Part shown: in pieces, positions 1 through 12,421 of the stretch
How positions within the stretch are numbered: position 1 is the stretch's first letter
Layout: each line of letters starts with the position of its first letter
Assembly (NCBI GenBank): GCA_921293015.1
Contig: OV121092.1
Coordinates: 5,152,001-5,216,000, forward strand
Origin: Phorcus lineatus
Taxonomy: Eukaryota; Mollusca; Gastropoda; Trochida; Trochidae
Direction of reading: 5' to 3'
DNA: 64,000 nt
Translations under genes and position numbers: made by a program
The notes under the pieces: generated by a model
Seen by the model: the letters and a program-made list of their open reading frames with translations, nothing else
The model's database searches: none
What the model was told of the DNA's origin: nothing

Positions 1-1695
1 GAATAATTCAAACAAAACTAATCATCTGTCAGTGTGCCAAAAGCAACACTTTGTCAGTGATAGTAACAGAACCTAATTACGTATTTCCTACTTCTTGCTA
101 ATGTGAATGTCCCTTGCTAATATTAATCTCCATAAAAAGTAAGATCTTTTTGTCATTTGTGCACAAGTCCTGAACATGTTAATCTATGACTTTAATAAAC
201 TGAACATGCTCATGACATGAAAACAAAAGACATTGACAAGTCAATAGGTGTTAAAAAAACATGAACGGGAACCTTTAACACAACTTTTTTTGGTATTGAA
301 GACCAGGAAATCAAATATTGCTTTAATTCCAATTGCAATAACTATTAGCAATTGTATCTGGACATGTGCTTAGTTTAATTTAGTTTCATCAACTTAAAAA
401 CATTATTAAAGGAAAACAGCTTTAGAGATCTGTTGTGATTACGAATTCTGGACTTGTTTCTCAAGAACTTACGTTTTTGGCGTGGTTGTGTTTAAGGTTT
501 GATATTAGGAACTACAATTTGTGATTTACACTATACTGACTGGAGGCACTGTAGCACTTTTTTCATGGTTTTATTTGTCAAATTTTTCTTAATAGATATT
601 AGCCAATATATTATAATTGATATTACATTCAGAAGGTAAAAAATATCGATGCTGAAACCGATTATTTGTTATTTTCAGACGTCTAACTTAAGTTGAAAAG
701 TCATTCAGCCATTTTATCGTGAACACTTTTTGTAACATTTAAGTTGGGAAACGGATTAGAGTGACTCTACTTTACTTGATACTCCTTTCGTTAAATATGA
801 AGGGTTTCCGGAAATTGGAAACCTTGATTGACAATTTGATGACGACAATCCCCCTATTTCTCTCAAGAAAACCGTATAAGAGTGTTTCTAAAAAAACACA
901 TTGACGTAAAATGATGCCAATGAATAGGGTTTTTTTCTTTTTTTTCGTATACACCCAAATACGATTCGATTTAAAGATTATACTAAATGCGTTTTATCAA
1001 ATACTTTACACATCATCAAACTTTTGCTAAAATTAAAATCTCTATCCCGTTGCACTGTACTATTCAAAACTACAATACGTTCATTGTTGTATGCATCATT
1101 TCCTTTAGGATTATAGACATCGAATAATCATTACTGAAATTCTCAAAAGATAACTATCGATTCATTAATTGATAAATACAGGTTGAGAGTAACTAGATAC
1201 CATCGAAACACTTCAATAGTTCCACAAGAGAAATGAAAGATGAAACGGATATGATTTTTGCTCTACCGGAGCTTGGCATCCAATAGATACAATGGCATTA
1301 ACACTTGTTGTCACGGGAATCTTAAGTTAGATAACATCTGTTGGACTGAGAGTTTTTCTTCTGTCTCACACTTCTAAATGCTATGAGAGACTTGCGTCAA
1401 TCATCCAAGACTTTAATGAAAATGTTCTTCCGTTCACAAGCAGTATAGTAAGTACATGAGATCATATGACATGATTTTTTAAACATTTAACACGGTCAAT
1501 AAATGATAGAGTCTTAGATAAAAAAATTATGAACACAAATTAAAGGGAAATAAAGACTATTTGAACTTTTATTTCTTAGATTACACAAAAGGAAATTTTA
1601 TCTAATGACTCTTATTAGTTGTATAGTTACCTCGAAAGATTACCAAAGTCATCTTATACAAATCTTTCATTTCATATATGATGTTTGATCCATTG
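1..1695. other. Intergenic DNA, nothing recognised
   Basis: AT-rich DNA. Reading frames are short and of biased composition, with no splice-flanked exon candidate. I see no gene here. Confidence 0.5.
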
Positions 1696-2030
1696 GTGTT
1701 GCTTTGGTTTATTCGTTTCCATTAGTGTGAAGACATATTTCTAGCATAAACATGCTGTTCCTTCTGATCTCCTTAATGCACTACATCTAGATGAATAACG
1801 ATGCTGATAATAAAAGCTTGACAAGAAATGGACATCTAATGGTAATTACTCTTATATTTTATAAACATGAAGACATTAATCTTGTTACACTTTGTCAAAA
1901 ACAGCTGGTAATTGAGAAATCAGATATCTCAGTGAGGCTTTGTTATGGAACTGGCACATTTTCACAAAAGGATTATTTTAGACACACAAACACACACACA
2001 CATTGACATACATTCTTCGTTCCAAATTGT
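1696..2030 (+). repeat. Dispersed repeat family R1, copy 1
   Basis: This stretch aligns along its length with 2490-2825 and 13527-13790. Shared landmarks are a GCATAAACATG/GCATCAACATG motif, then ATCTAGATGAATAACGATG followed by CTGAT, then a TAATTACTCT block and a TTTGTCAAAA block. The copies are diverged, with many substitutions and small indels. No terminal repeats or target duplications were found, so its class is unknown; a SINE or an old non-autonomous element are both possible. Confidence 0.7.
1981..2003. repeat. CA microsatellite
   Basis: Short, slightly interrupted run of CA dinucleotides near the 3' end of R1 copy 1. Confidence 0.85.
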
Positions 2031-2070
2031 TTTTAGAAAACAAACAAACATGTTATTATATGAATGTTTT

Positions 2071-2090
2071 CAAATCAAATCAAATCAAAT
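2071..2090. repeat. CAAAT pentanucleotide repeat
   Basis: Four perfect CAAAT units in a row. Confidence 0.9.
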
Positions 2091-2340
2091 ATACTTCATT
2101 TAGTATGTAGGCCATATCTTTTTATAACCACACAATCCATCGAAGCCATATTCTTTCGCGTTATCTTTTAAAGTAGGGGCGAATCATGTGAACCAATTTC
2201 ACGTTACAGAATGGTGTATGTCATATTTGGTTTGTTGGTATCCAATGTTGTGGAGGCATATCAACAGCATCAACATGCAGTTCTTTCTACTCTTCTCTAG
2301 ATAGGCATATGGACGGTTTAAGATCTTGAGGTTGAGAGTA

Positions 2341-2362
2341 GGGGGGGGGGGGGGGGGGGGGG
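2341..2362. repeat. Poly-G tract, 22 bases
   Basis: An uninterrupted run of 22 G residues follows GAGAGTA. Such runs can form G-quadruplexes and are prone to length error in sequencing, so the exact length is uncertain. Confidence 0.9.
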
Positions 2363-2489
2363 TGGATCAGTCAATTTGTTGTTGGAGTATGTGAAGCTCC
2401 CCAAATAGTTCAGTGTGTGATTGCTGAGTGGGGGAGCCCGAGGATTTAAAATTCATTTTACGCATGCGATGTCCTTTTATATGAAATGG

Positions 2490-2825
2490 ATGCTCTGGTT
2501 TTTTGGTTTTCATAACTTCGAAGATTTGTTTACAGCATCAACATGCCATTCTATCTTATCTCCTCATTGTAGTATATCTAGATGAATAACGATGCTGATC
2601 ATAGAACATTGATAAGTAATAGATGCCACAAAATTCAGGGTAATTATTCTACCTTTTATAGACATAAACACGTAAATGATGTTACTCTTCGTCAAAACCA
2701 GATTGTTAAGGAGAATTCATATGGTACAGGTTATTTATGGAGACGTCCATAGCCATTATAAAATGATTATGGTAAACAAACCCACACACTTTAAGACATT
2801 ATTCGTTCAAAGCCAAATGGTTTTA
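2490..2825 (+). repeat. Dispersed repeat family R1, copy 2
   Basis: Second copy of the family at 1696-2030, in the same orientation. It keeps GCATCAACATG, ATCTAGATGAATAACGATG, the TAATTATTCT block and the CGTCAAAACCAG block. A further fragment of the same start (AGCATCAACATGC) lies near 2251-2300, so the family is clustered here. Confidence 0.7.
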
Positions 2826-3754
2826 TATTACATCTTAAAAACGTCTATGAGGACAGTCGATAGTTTGTATGCGTGGTTCTTCTTCTTCAATTTGGGGCGA
2901 ATCAGTTGTTCGAATTTCTGTACGATAATGACTACCAGTACATGTACACTCTTCTCAGCTTGAAATCAAGCTTCACAGATATTTTTAGATTAATGAGGGA
3001 GGATTTACAATGTGAAGACGTATACACATATTTTCACTCTTCATATTTCTCACTTATTAAGTTTGACATGTCTGACTTGATCAACATACTCTGTGTCCTT
3101 TAAATGTACTCATTATTCATACCATCAAGGAAGTTAGTCCCTCTCTTCTTCTTAATATTCTTTGTCAACAAAGATTAGTCATTTTTGTCACTGATCATTA
3201 ATACATGTCAGGAATAGTGATTAATTTGCACTTACACTGATTAGCATCCTCCATATATGATGAAATTGTGTAAACGAGTCCGAACTAAGGCATAGAATCA
3301 AATAGCCACCACTAGTGAAGAGGCTTCAGTTATATAGAACATATAGAATAACGTCTAATGTGAATTATAGATATCAGTATCTACATTTCTTCTGTTTACA
3401 ACAGACTTGTAATCTTTACCGTTTCTTAGTTGTTCATCGCTGAAAACTAGTAATTTAGATAATTGACAATTCTTGACGTTTTATTGTTCGATTTACAAAT
3501 AGAATAACTGACTTTAAAAAGTTTAGAAATGTCAAAATGCTTGTAACAACTTAATATGTATAAATGCAGTTTGTGCAAAGAAAAAGTAAAGAGTTTCTTT
3601 CTATTATTATTCCTAAATAAGAGTTGAATTATTCGAGCAAAGTGCAAAGAGGAATATGTTAGAATTTATAAACCATCAATCTTGATCAAGATTGTTATGG
3701 ATAAGAGTTCTATATATGCAATAACAACACTTGCTTTTATCATCACAATATAAA
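2826..3754. other. Intergenic DNA, nothing recognised
   Basis: Overlapping reading frames of up to 95 codons are open here. Their composition is not protein-like and they lack conserved motifs, so I do not call them genes. Confidence 0.5.
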
Positions 3755-3863
3755 CATGTATGTATGTATGTATGTATGTATGTATGTATGTATGTATGTG
3801 TGTATGTGTGTGTGTATGTATGTATGTCTGTATGTATGTATGCATGCATGTATGTATGTGTGT
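3755..3863. repeat. TATG tetranucleotide microsatellite
   Basis: About 108 bp of (TATG)n with a few TGTG and TGCA interruptions. It produces artificial open frames (Met-Tyr-Val-Cys repeats and, on the other strand, His-Thr repeats) that are not genes. Confidence 0.97.
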
Positions 3864-4199
3864 TCCAATGTACATTGCATTTTCAAATCTACTGTAGATA
3901 TATTTCTTTTGGTGATGATTACAGAATATTTCCTTGGAACTTTAAGACAGATTGATAATTGATGTCATTATGATATGTAGTTGGAATATTTTATCTGATT
4001 GCCTCACTTTTGCATGAGCATTGTAGACCGTTTGAACACATAGATACTTAACAGGTGTTACTACATTCAAAGGGTATATATTAATTTTCATAACCTCCTG
4101 ATGAAACCCATATTTTCCCTTCGAGGTCAGTAATTGTAAATTTTTCTTCAGCACTGACAAACATCATTTTACGATATGACAATAAATTAAACTAGAGAT

Positions 4200-4340
4200 A
4201 CAGAACTCTGAAAAGTGTTTCTTATGTTTACGTGCCAACTCTTAATCACAAAGTCGCTATTCATGTGACATTAATTGAGTGAATTTTTTTTTCAAAATTC
4301 AAAGCAAATTTAAAGGCGGATGTTGTTTGTCAACTTAGAA
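4200..4340 (+). repeat. Dispersed repeat family R2, copy 1
   Basis: Matches 16560-16700 in the same orientation. Shared landmarks are TATGTTTA-GTGCC, then GTGACATTAATTGAGTGAAT, a T-rich stretch, then TTGTTTGTCAA. Diverged; limits approximate; class unknown. Confidence 0.55.
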
Positions 4341-4699
4341 TTTATATAATTATAAAGTGACTTCAAATTATCACCTGATCAATCTTATTTCCGTTTAAAA
4401 TTTGTCATGAATTTAATAAAATACCTGCTGAGACATTTTGACTTCGGTACTATCATCATGACTATCATCTAGAATCTGACAACTATTCAAACTGTCAGTA
4501 GGATAAAAACTAACACCATGGCTCTTGGTTTCGAAGTAAAGGCACGGAAACAACAAACATAAAAAACATAAAACATAATAAAAATTTCGGCCCCGGACTC
4601 TGTAGTTCATCAAAAAGATTGGGCCCTTTTAGGCGAGTCCTGAGTGTAACATATGTCCCCTAATTTTGACTCTTTACGGTACAGTACCAGGTGAGAAAA
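4341..4699. other. Intergenic DNA, nothing recognised
   Basis: No coding or repeat structure that I can support. Confidence 0.45.
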
Positions 4700-5600
4700 A
4701 ACTCGACTCAACAACACCAGTACCTGTAGTTGAATTTATATCCAGTGGACAGTGATGTAAAAGGTGTTCCTGTACAAGTCCTTCTAAGTAGGGAAAAACG
4801 CTTTCATTACTATACTCTAGAGGGGCTTCGTGAAGCAAAAAGCAGGATTGTCAGGGTTGTCCATGGTATGTTACAAGTTGTGGCCAAAGTGGTTACAGAA
4901 GACTCCTGAGAGAACATGATCGAATATCTACTGTAGATGAAAGGATGAACAGATCCAATGCAACGACATCAGAGTCGTGGATGCAGAAACCTTAAAAGGG
5001 TACTACCTTAAGATCAATATTCGACAAATTTGTTCATGAAGAAAGCTCATGACGTGGAACAAAGAGGACAAATTGGCACTCCGGCAAGGTTCGTGGCCAG
5101 ACACTCAACTGATAGGAGCCAATGATGAATTGTAAGAAGCATATTGCAGAGAATGCATATGGTAAAAATATAATAGATAGTTTCGTCAAGGAGCAACATA
5201 CTTACTCGTCAAAGATACCAAGGGAGCTTTTTAGTAGATCGCAGAGGATTTCTGACAAAGGTCGAGTGAAGTAGTTGCTTCAAATCTAGTAAAAGTCAGA
5301 ATATGAAGAGTATTCATTCATTCAGTAGTATTCATTACATTTACATCTTCTCATCATTGTTTTCTTTAAGTTTGATATTCTTGTACATTGTGGAAGCCAT
5401 ACTCGTGGAATGTTTTGAAAATATACTTTGGAAGCGGTATTGATATAAGCCATATTGCTTGTTTACCAATCCCTTTCTACTGAATAGAATTTGTTTAAAA
5501 CATATTAAATCACCATGTGAAGCTTGGCGATCAGGTTCTAGTTGGAGAAAAATCTGAACCCTTGAGAGAGTATAGACTCGGAAAGTTGCAAAAACATTTG
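4700..5600 (+). pseudogene. Decayed 5' part of the transposase-like gene
   Basis: GC content rises and protein-like segments appear on the + strand but are broken by stops and frame changes. Examples are a stretch rich in Cys, Gly and Tyr near 4835-4920 and a charged stretch ending LGKLQKHLI at about 5520-5600, just before the first clean frame. I read this as remains of the N-terminal (possibly zinc-binding) region of the element that continues at 5603. No intact frame exists and the left limit is a guess. An unrelated decayed gene is the alternative. Confidence 0.4.
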
Positions 5601-5602
5601 AT

Positions 5603-5944
5603 ATGAACCCATCAGAACTCTATCCATCTTCAACCAAATGTCCAAAATGCAGAGATTTCAATGAACTGATAACAGAAATGAAAACAAAATTTAAATCATC
5701 TTCACGATCTGTCAAAATGCAAATTCTAACAATGCTTCCTTCATGTTGGACAATAGAACAAACTATGAATGAATTTGGTACAACCAGATATATGGTTAAG
5801 CAAGGCAGAGCTCTCAGGAAACAATGTGGATTTATGGCAAGTCCCAGATCCTACATTGGCCACCCTCTTCCTCAAGACGTGTTATCGAGAGTTCAACAGT
5901 ATTTTGAAAATGACAATATTTCTCGAATGTGTCTGAAGGTATGA
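5603..5944 (+). pseudogene. Transposase-like gene, N-terminal frame (frameshifted from the main frame)
   Basis: A 113-codon frame. It contains a CPKC pair (residues about 12-15) and a helix-rich segment (about 35-80) with a pattern like KxQILTMLP-S-W, then a predicted helix-turn-helix ending RALRKQCGFMASP. In the invertebrate family I recognise, this segment precedes the catalytic part as a likely DNA-binding region. The frame ends at a stop at 5942-5944, in the middle of a conserved stretch, while the homologous sequence carries on in another frame from 5929. One small insertion or deletion near 5930 explains this. The first ATG may not be the true start, because homologous sequence continues upstream in decayed form. 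Confidence 0.7.
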
Positions 5945-7548
5945 AGGAGTTTGTTAGTGTTCGCATTAATGGTGAAAAGGTTCACAAACAGAAAATATTA
6001 CTCTTAGGAAATCTTAAAGAACTCTATGTTTCTTTTAAAGAAGAGACGAGCAATCTCTACAAAATTTCATTTTCAAAGTTTTGTGAACTGAGACCGAAAT
6101 GGTGTATTTCTTCTGGAGCTCCTGGTACACATCCAGTGTGTGTATGTCAGATACATCAAAATGTCAAACTGATGCTTGCTGCATTGCCAGGGTTGAATTT
6201 AAATATTCAGGAACTTCTACAGAAGGTTGTATGCAACACCCAGGCACAAGAATGCATGTTGTACCGTTGTGATAACTGTCCTGGTATTAATGCACTGAAA
6301 AGTGTTATCCAGTCACATCTCGAGGAAAGAGGTCTAGATGAAGAGGATGAAATCTTCCATAAAGTTTGGGTACATACCGATAGAACGAACCTAATTACAA
6401 CATCCTCAAGTCCTCAAGATTTCCTTGATGTCCTCTTACGAAAGATTGATGATTTGACAGTTCATCATTTCACTGCAATCTCTCAGTCAGCCTTCATGGC
6501 GAGGCTCAAAGATCAATTGGATGACGATACTGCAATAATTCTTCTGGACTTTGCGGAAAATTATTCTTTTGTTGTACAAGACGCAGTCCAGGGTTTCCAC
6601 TGGGACAATTCCCAAGCAACTGTTCACCCAGTAGTCGTATACCACAGACAAAATGACGAACTGAAGCATTTGAGTGTAGCAGTCATCAGTGACCATTTGA
6701 AGCATGACTGTGTGACGGTCCACGTGTTTCTGAAACATGTCTTACATCACGTGAAAACTTGCCTTCCGGGGATCAGAAAGATCATGTACTTCAGTGATGG
6801 AGCAGCAAGTCAATATAAAAATTACAAAAACTTTGTCAATCTCTGTTTTCATGAAGCAGATTTCGGACTCAAAGCAGAGTGGCATTTTTTTGCAACAAGC
6901 CATGGCAAAAATGCTTGTGACGGAATAGGAGGGACAATTAAAAGACTTGCAGCAAAAGCAAGTCTTCAAGCACCTCTCCAAAACCAAATTACAACGCCAC
7001 AGCAGCTGTTTGTTTGGGCAGGGATTTCCATTCCTGCTACAAAAATATTGTTCGTTTCAAAGGAAGAGATTGAGTTAGAAACTGAAAACCAAGACTTGCG
7101 CTTTTCATCATGCTCAACAGTTCCAGGGACAAGAAGCAACCATGCGTTCATTCCGATAGGTGCAACAGAACTGGCCATTAAACGTGTGTCACAGAGCACT
7201 GAATCGACACTAGTAACGTTTAGAAAGAAAGAAGTAAGAAAAACTAAGATAACACCAGGAACTTACGTTGCTCTCGTGATCGATCATGATTGGACAATTG
7301 GAAATGTCATATCCGTAGATGAAGACAACGAGGACATGATCAATGATGTTCTGATTCCAAGTAAAATCGAGCCCCAAACGTTCAAGACTCCAAGACGAAA
7401 GGCAAAGGTGACACTGCCTTTTGATCATGTCATCTCCAAAGTTGACGTTGACATCAGCCTGGGATACTTCAAGCTTTCTCCCGAGAGCCACAAGTCAATT
7501 TGCCAAAAATTTAAAGAGTTTGCTTCGAAGCATTTCGGAAGTAATTAA
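5929..7548 (+). CDS. DDE-like transposase domain protein, 539-codon frame
   Basis: Long uninterrupted frame, by far the largest in the window. Visible motifs in order are LRPKWC (54-59); GTHPVCVC-x3-H (66-76), with C102, C109, C114 and C117 as likely zinc ligands; LLDFAENY (205-212); FSDGAASQYKN (288-298); HGKNACDGIGG (325-335); and a C-terminal SH3/Tudor-like segment around 443-477 (TPGTYVALV, then WTIGNV). Asp207, Asp290 and Asp331 could form an RNase-H-like acidic triad; this is inferred from spacing and conservation pattern, not proven. The family is a widespread transposon-encoded protein of aquatic invertebrates whose formal name I cannot give. The reading begins with GTG at 5929, because the real start lies upstream in the shifted frame. 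An intact frame of this length suggests recent activity. No terminal repeats were found. Confidence 0.8.
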   Translation: MSEGMKEFVSVRINGEKVHKQKILLLGNLKELYVSFKEETSNLYKISFSKFCELRPKWCISSGAPGTHPVCVCQIHQNVKLMLAALPGLNLNIQELLQKVVCNTQAQECMLYRCDNCPGINALKSVIQSHLEERGLDEEDEIFHKVWVHTDRTNLITTSSSPQDFLDVLLRKIDDLTVHHFTAISQSAFMARLKDQLDDDTAIILLDFAENYSFVVQDAVQGFHWDNSQATVHPVVVYHRQNDELKHLSVAVISDHLKHDCVTVHVFLKHVLHHVKTCLPGIRKIMYFSDGAASQYKNYKNFVNLCFHEADFGLKAEWHFFATSHGKNACDGIGGTIKRLAAKASLQAPLQNQITTPQQLFVWAGISIPATKILFVSKEEIELETENQDLRFSSCSTVPGTRSNHAFIPIGATELAIKRVSQSTESTLVTFRKKEVRKTKITPGTYVALVIDHDWTIGNVISVDEDNEDMINDVLIPSKIEPQTFKTPRRKAKVTLPFDHVISKVDVDISLGYFKLSPESHKSICQKFKEFASKHFGSN

Positions 7549-9997
7549 TTTGCTTCAGGACATTTTATATGGTTAGTTGATATCCAATTGGATTTTTAAT
7601 CAAGTAAGTTATCATGAAATCACTTCACAACAACATTCAAAATTTCTCAAACATGGACAAGGCAACCAATGTGAAGCGTCCGTAAAATGATCTGAGGGTT
7701 GCTTTATTTAATCACCTACAGAAGATGAACAGAAAATTTTACCTCTGCCAAATTTTGATATTTTATAAAATAGACAATAATCTACAAATGTGCCAAAAAT
7801 GAAGCCTCTAGCTGGTGCGCCTTTTTCTACAGGCAGCTTTAAAATAGGGGCATTTTTTTACATTTTTCTAAACAGTAGATACATAAAGTAAGCCATTGTG
7901 ACAAGACAACAACACAAATTGTCACTAATTTCTAGCATCCACCTCTTGATACCCCGGGGAGACTAATCATAGAAGGAACGTTGCATCACAAACCTTACAT
8001 TTCGAAAATAAGGAAAGAGAAAATGACCAAAACAACAGAAATTCTAAATTTTGCAAAGAAATTTGAGGTTTTTTGTCTTGTCATTATACCATATAAATAC
8101 AGGTTTCTTCAATAAAATATTATCTTATTGGATCAGTCATTCTAATGTCAATTTGACACAGAAATTGTTAATCTCAAAGTCAAAATCTGTAATTGTAAGA
8201 GACAACGAAATATACTAGGGGTTTATCTCAAAACCATCACATTTGATAGACCCCTATGTCCTAAAACACAATGCCAATCACAAATTATTTTGAGTATGAG
8301 CAAAATTCCTACTTTCCCCTTCAATGAAGATAGAGTACCATCTATTAAAACTAAAAATTCTAAAATCCATGACATCAACTGGGGGAATCCTCAGATTTTG
8401 GTCGATTTGAAATGGAATTACCCTATGTTCCATTCATACTTTCGTATACTTGGCTGAAACATATATCAATCCCCTACAGGAATTAAGATATATTTTGGCA
8501 TCTTTTTGGGATCGAGGGGAACGGGTGAGTTGGACTTAGAAACTAACAATTTGCGAACTATTTTTTCCCCTAATGAGGCTTTTTATGTCAAAGGTCATAC
8601 ATGTGTCTGTTGAAGGTTTCTAACAAGACCTTTAGTCAGTCCCTTTTTGTGTTGGAGTCACTCTTGCGTAACTTTTATAATGGAGTACTTGTAATGAACA
8701 TTATTGACTGTGTGACTGTACTGATAACTATCCTAATTATAATGTTAAATGGTTGAGTAGAGGATTAAGTAAAAAGGACGATGTCGAGCACCAATTTTAA
8801 AAATTCTATAAACTTATCAAAAGCAGCTAAAAGTATAAACTTTTAAGCCTTTCTTTAAACTGATAGTGTATCTTGAACCCGAGTAGTACTTTTTCAATTT
8901 CACTTTTGAAAACTTATTTATATAATCAATAATAAACAAAATCTACAACACTAATTCCAAAAGTGAAATACAATTTCAATCAACAAGTGTTTATTTTAGG
9001 CATTAAGATTCAGTAAACAGTTTTGATGTTTAAAAAAATCATGCAATGTAACGGAATAATGTTACATTAAGAAATCAAATTTTTTGCAAAAAATATCTTA
9101 TTAGAAAATAGCGTAAGAACCATGGGGTGAAATAGCTGTATCAAATGATATCATAATACCCATGAGTAGATTCTGAGTTATTGATTTCATAAAATCAGCC
9201 AAAAAATATGTTATATACAGCAAAGATAATTCAATAAATGCCTTTACAGAGACCATAGGGTTCCAGTCCTTTTAGTTTGAAAACATACTTTGCATTAAGC
9301 TAAATGTCGATTGTATTCAAATATCAATCTGTCTGATATCGGACATAATGCTTCCTAAAATACAAACAAAATCATTTATAATATTTCAAAACGTCTTTTC
9401 CCATTCAGTTTTTAAAGACAAATTTCAAAATTATATACATTCAGTTTTGATCCGATCTGTTTTGTGTAAAGGATGTTCCAAATTGTTTTCATACTTTATA
9501 TTTCTTTGATGCAGATATATAACGCTTTAGGTACAATACATATAGAGTAACCAATTAATATTAAATTATGTTTCTACGCTCTTTGTGCTTTGAAAATATT
9601 TCTCACGCAAGCCTTGTAAGTTTGGGCAATTTCAGTAGCATGCGAGTCACTGATGTTTGAAGACTACTAAAGCTATATTTTATGATAACTCACTAACATT
9701 TCTTTGGTCATCTTTATTTCAATATAAAAGTAAAATCGAAAATAAATCAATATTGATGTTCAAGTCAACTGTCAATTAACCATACACATTATCTCTCTCT
9801 GCATGTACCAAGCCACAAATGCGATTTTTGAAAGGATAGATTAATGAATTTGTATGAATGCATTAAACCTTTTTAAAGGTGAAACTCGATTTTCGAAAAA
9901 TATCATTTACAGAATTTCCAATTTAATGTTTAAAAATTAGTTTACGATTACAATTAACTGTTAACTAACATTTGTTAAAATATACATAGCACTATCA
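7549..9997. other. Intergenic DNA after the transposase gene
   Basis: AT-rich with no gene. The stretch to about 8600 may contain the 3' part of the transposon, but I could not find an inverted copy of a 5' terminus. Confidence 0.45.
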
Positions 9998-10135
9998 CAT
10001 AAACTACGAATGATTGGGTTGAGTAATGAGACGTTTGACTCTCTGAAAATAATACATCTGGAACTAACTACTGTTTATTGTAGAAAAATTTAATAAATAA
10101 ATCTTTCAAAAAGCATGCTACTTTCCCTTCAAGTA
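9998..10135 (+). repeat. Dispersed repeat family R3, copy 1
   Basis: Three copies exist in the window: here (+), 24040-24180 (-) and 46068-46200 (+). Shared order is GGGTTGAGTAATGAGACG, a TTTGAC-CTCTGAA block, ATACAT-TGG, a TTTATT-G block, then TCTTTCAAAAAGCATG. No terminal repeats were seen; a SINE-like or old DNA element is possible. Confidence 0.65.
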
Positions 10136-12202
10136 TGACTTAAACATTTCTTGTGGTTATACATAGAGTAGCGTAACAATCCAAATCACTAAAGGGCAAA
10201 ATGTTACACCTACTTCTCTGATTGACAACATCAAAGGAACTGGAACCTCGTTACTTAGCACACCTGAGGTTACAATCAGAGGGAACCCTTTCATGTAATG
10301 TTTTCCATCAAGGTAATGAACTATGTGGAACTATTCAGTGTTGCCTCTGATATCTGTCGTCATAAATTCATGGATATAATTCATCACACAAATGAAAACA
10401 GTATAATCCCTCAATAGAAACATAGATTTTGAAGGTTCTTGGCGCAAATAATATGAAATACATATTTACTGATGACTAGGAAAAGGAAAATGAAGAATAA
10501 CATACATCCAACTATGCCATCATAAACCTCCGTATAGAAACTGCCCCACTTACGAGTATTTGTATTGTGTACTTTGAAAAGAGTTTTCTGTTTATAACGA
10601 CATATAGGCTCTTACAAAAACCCCGCAAAAGTCACTTGTCAAAGAATGTATTGCTTTACATCGAGATGCAATATATAATATAGTATACGGAGTAAGAAGG
10701 TTAAAAATCACATGTGTATAGGCAAAGAGATCGCCAACACGAATGTAACTTTAGTTTGTTGTGATTCTATTTTTATTAGTCCACAAGGGGGCGTCAACGT
10801 CAGTACTCTGTTTGACTACTATTTTCAGCATTTTTGTCCTGTTGCGGCAATGGTTTGATAATTAGATGAAATCTCTTTTTGTGCAGTCAGGAATTTGTGA
10901 CAAAAGTTTGAACAGTAAAAAATTTGTCCACGAACTCATGATTGCAAAAAGGTTGTTTTAAATATGTAATAAATTCACAATGAATTTTAAGACATTGTAA
11001 CTGAGTCTAAAGAAATAAATAGGTATTGTAAGTATTCTTTACTAATTGCAGAATTCGTACTATCGCAGTGTCGCAGAGGTCTGAGGTGCCACACAAAACA
11101 AAAGGTTGCGTGGTTTGATGTGGGTTTATTTCAATCTCGTATGTCATAAATGATTTCCTTAAAACAAGAAAGATAATAACATAAGCATATGTATGAATAA
11201 TTAAGCTGTTATGATTACAATAGATTACATAATTAATTAATACATTTGTGAATATTCATGGAAGTTTTAATAATGTTACAAAAATTTTTTACGCAAACAA
11301 TTATTACATTATAGATGGTTAATACAATACTATATAATAACTGAGCGCATTACATGTTAGATTCATTAAAACATAAACTATGAAATTCGTAGCGTATAGC
11401 AATTCAGAGATTGCCACAGCATACAATCAGTGTAACCTACATTATAAATAATAATGATTTAAACTAATAGTTGAATGATACCGTGTGCGTAAATAAAATA
11501 TTTATGTATATTTAAATAAGATAAAAGCCGTTGAATATAATTACAATCATGATAAACTTTAATGCACATAGATTCAATTAACTCATGTCCAGTTAGATGA
11601 CATGAGTTATACACATTTACCAAGCAGTAACGTACTTGCTTGAATATTGATAATACACAAGATATATAAAATACTTATGCAAAAAGATGAATAAGAATAT
11701 ACATAGGTTAATCTAATCCATAGTATAAACATATATACAACATGAGGCTAAAGAATATATCTCACCCTAATAATGAATCTTTCCCGTGCTGACTGTGCCA
11801 GAATGTGCAGATAGAGAAATGTAGCCACTTTTATAGATAATAGTGCAAAGGGAAAAGAGTGAAAAGCATGGCAAGGATAGAAGCTGACCAGCCAAGAACA
11901 ATAGCCAGGGCTATAACCAGAGAGACAATGAAGCCTATCGCATAACGTACTGAGTTAGTCTGAACAAGTGTGCATTTAGTACATTGACGGTTGAGTTTAC
12001 GAGACTAAAATTAAGGTTGAAGCAGATTTATAATATACTTAATATAATTGCTGAAATACACTAAGGATACCAAAAATAAGTTAAAACTAACTTAATAAAT
12101 ATATTAGCCTAAGTAAAATATTTATATCCTGTCACAGCAGCTCGACCACGAATCGGTAGAACAACTGTCACGGATATTAAAACGGAAAAATGTATCAGGA
12201 AA
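10136..12202. other. Intergenic DNA, mostly AT-rich
   Basis: No coding signal. One small perfect hairpin (11580-11608) is listed separately. Confidence 0.5.
11580..11608. repeat. Short perfect hairpin
   Basis: AACTCATGTC and its exact reverse complement GACATGAGTT are separated by 9 bases. Too short to assign a role. Confidence 0.7.
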
Positions 12203-12421
12203 GTGTATGAATTATCTATGAATAAGTTACAAATCTAAAAAAAACGGTTACGACTATCTAAAATTCAGGTAAGTTCGTTATTCAATTGGTTTGAAATAAA
12301 ATTATGGTCTGTCAGTCATGGACAGGGCGAACGTGAATACTTGCGTTAAAATTATGCTACCATATATCTCATGATCATTTATCAAGACATTTATTTGCTG
12401 ACGATTGTGTCAACACCGACT
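12203..12421 (+). repeat. Direct duplication D1, left copy
   Basis: About 219 bp from AAGTGTATGAATTATCTATG to CAACACCGACTC. The segment is repeated almost exactly at 13963-14181, with only scattered substitutions. The left copy is followed at once by the MITE insertion at 12431; the right copy interrupts a 54-bp minisatellite. Confidence 0.9.

Noticed and set aside
3666..3962. Overlapping frames with Met-Tyr-Val-Cys or His-Thr repeats
   Set aside because: They are translations of the TATG microsatellite and not genes.
6487..7491. Four minus-strand frames of 77-93 codons
   Set aside because: They are shadows of the transposase-like frame on the + strand.
4700..7548. Terminal inverted repeats of the transposase-bearing element
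   Set aside because: I scanned the flanks and found no convincing inverted pair or target duplication, so element limits are not given.
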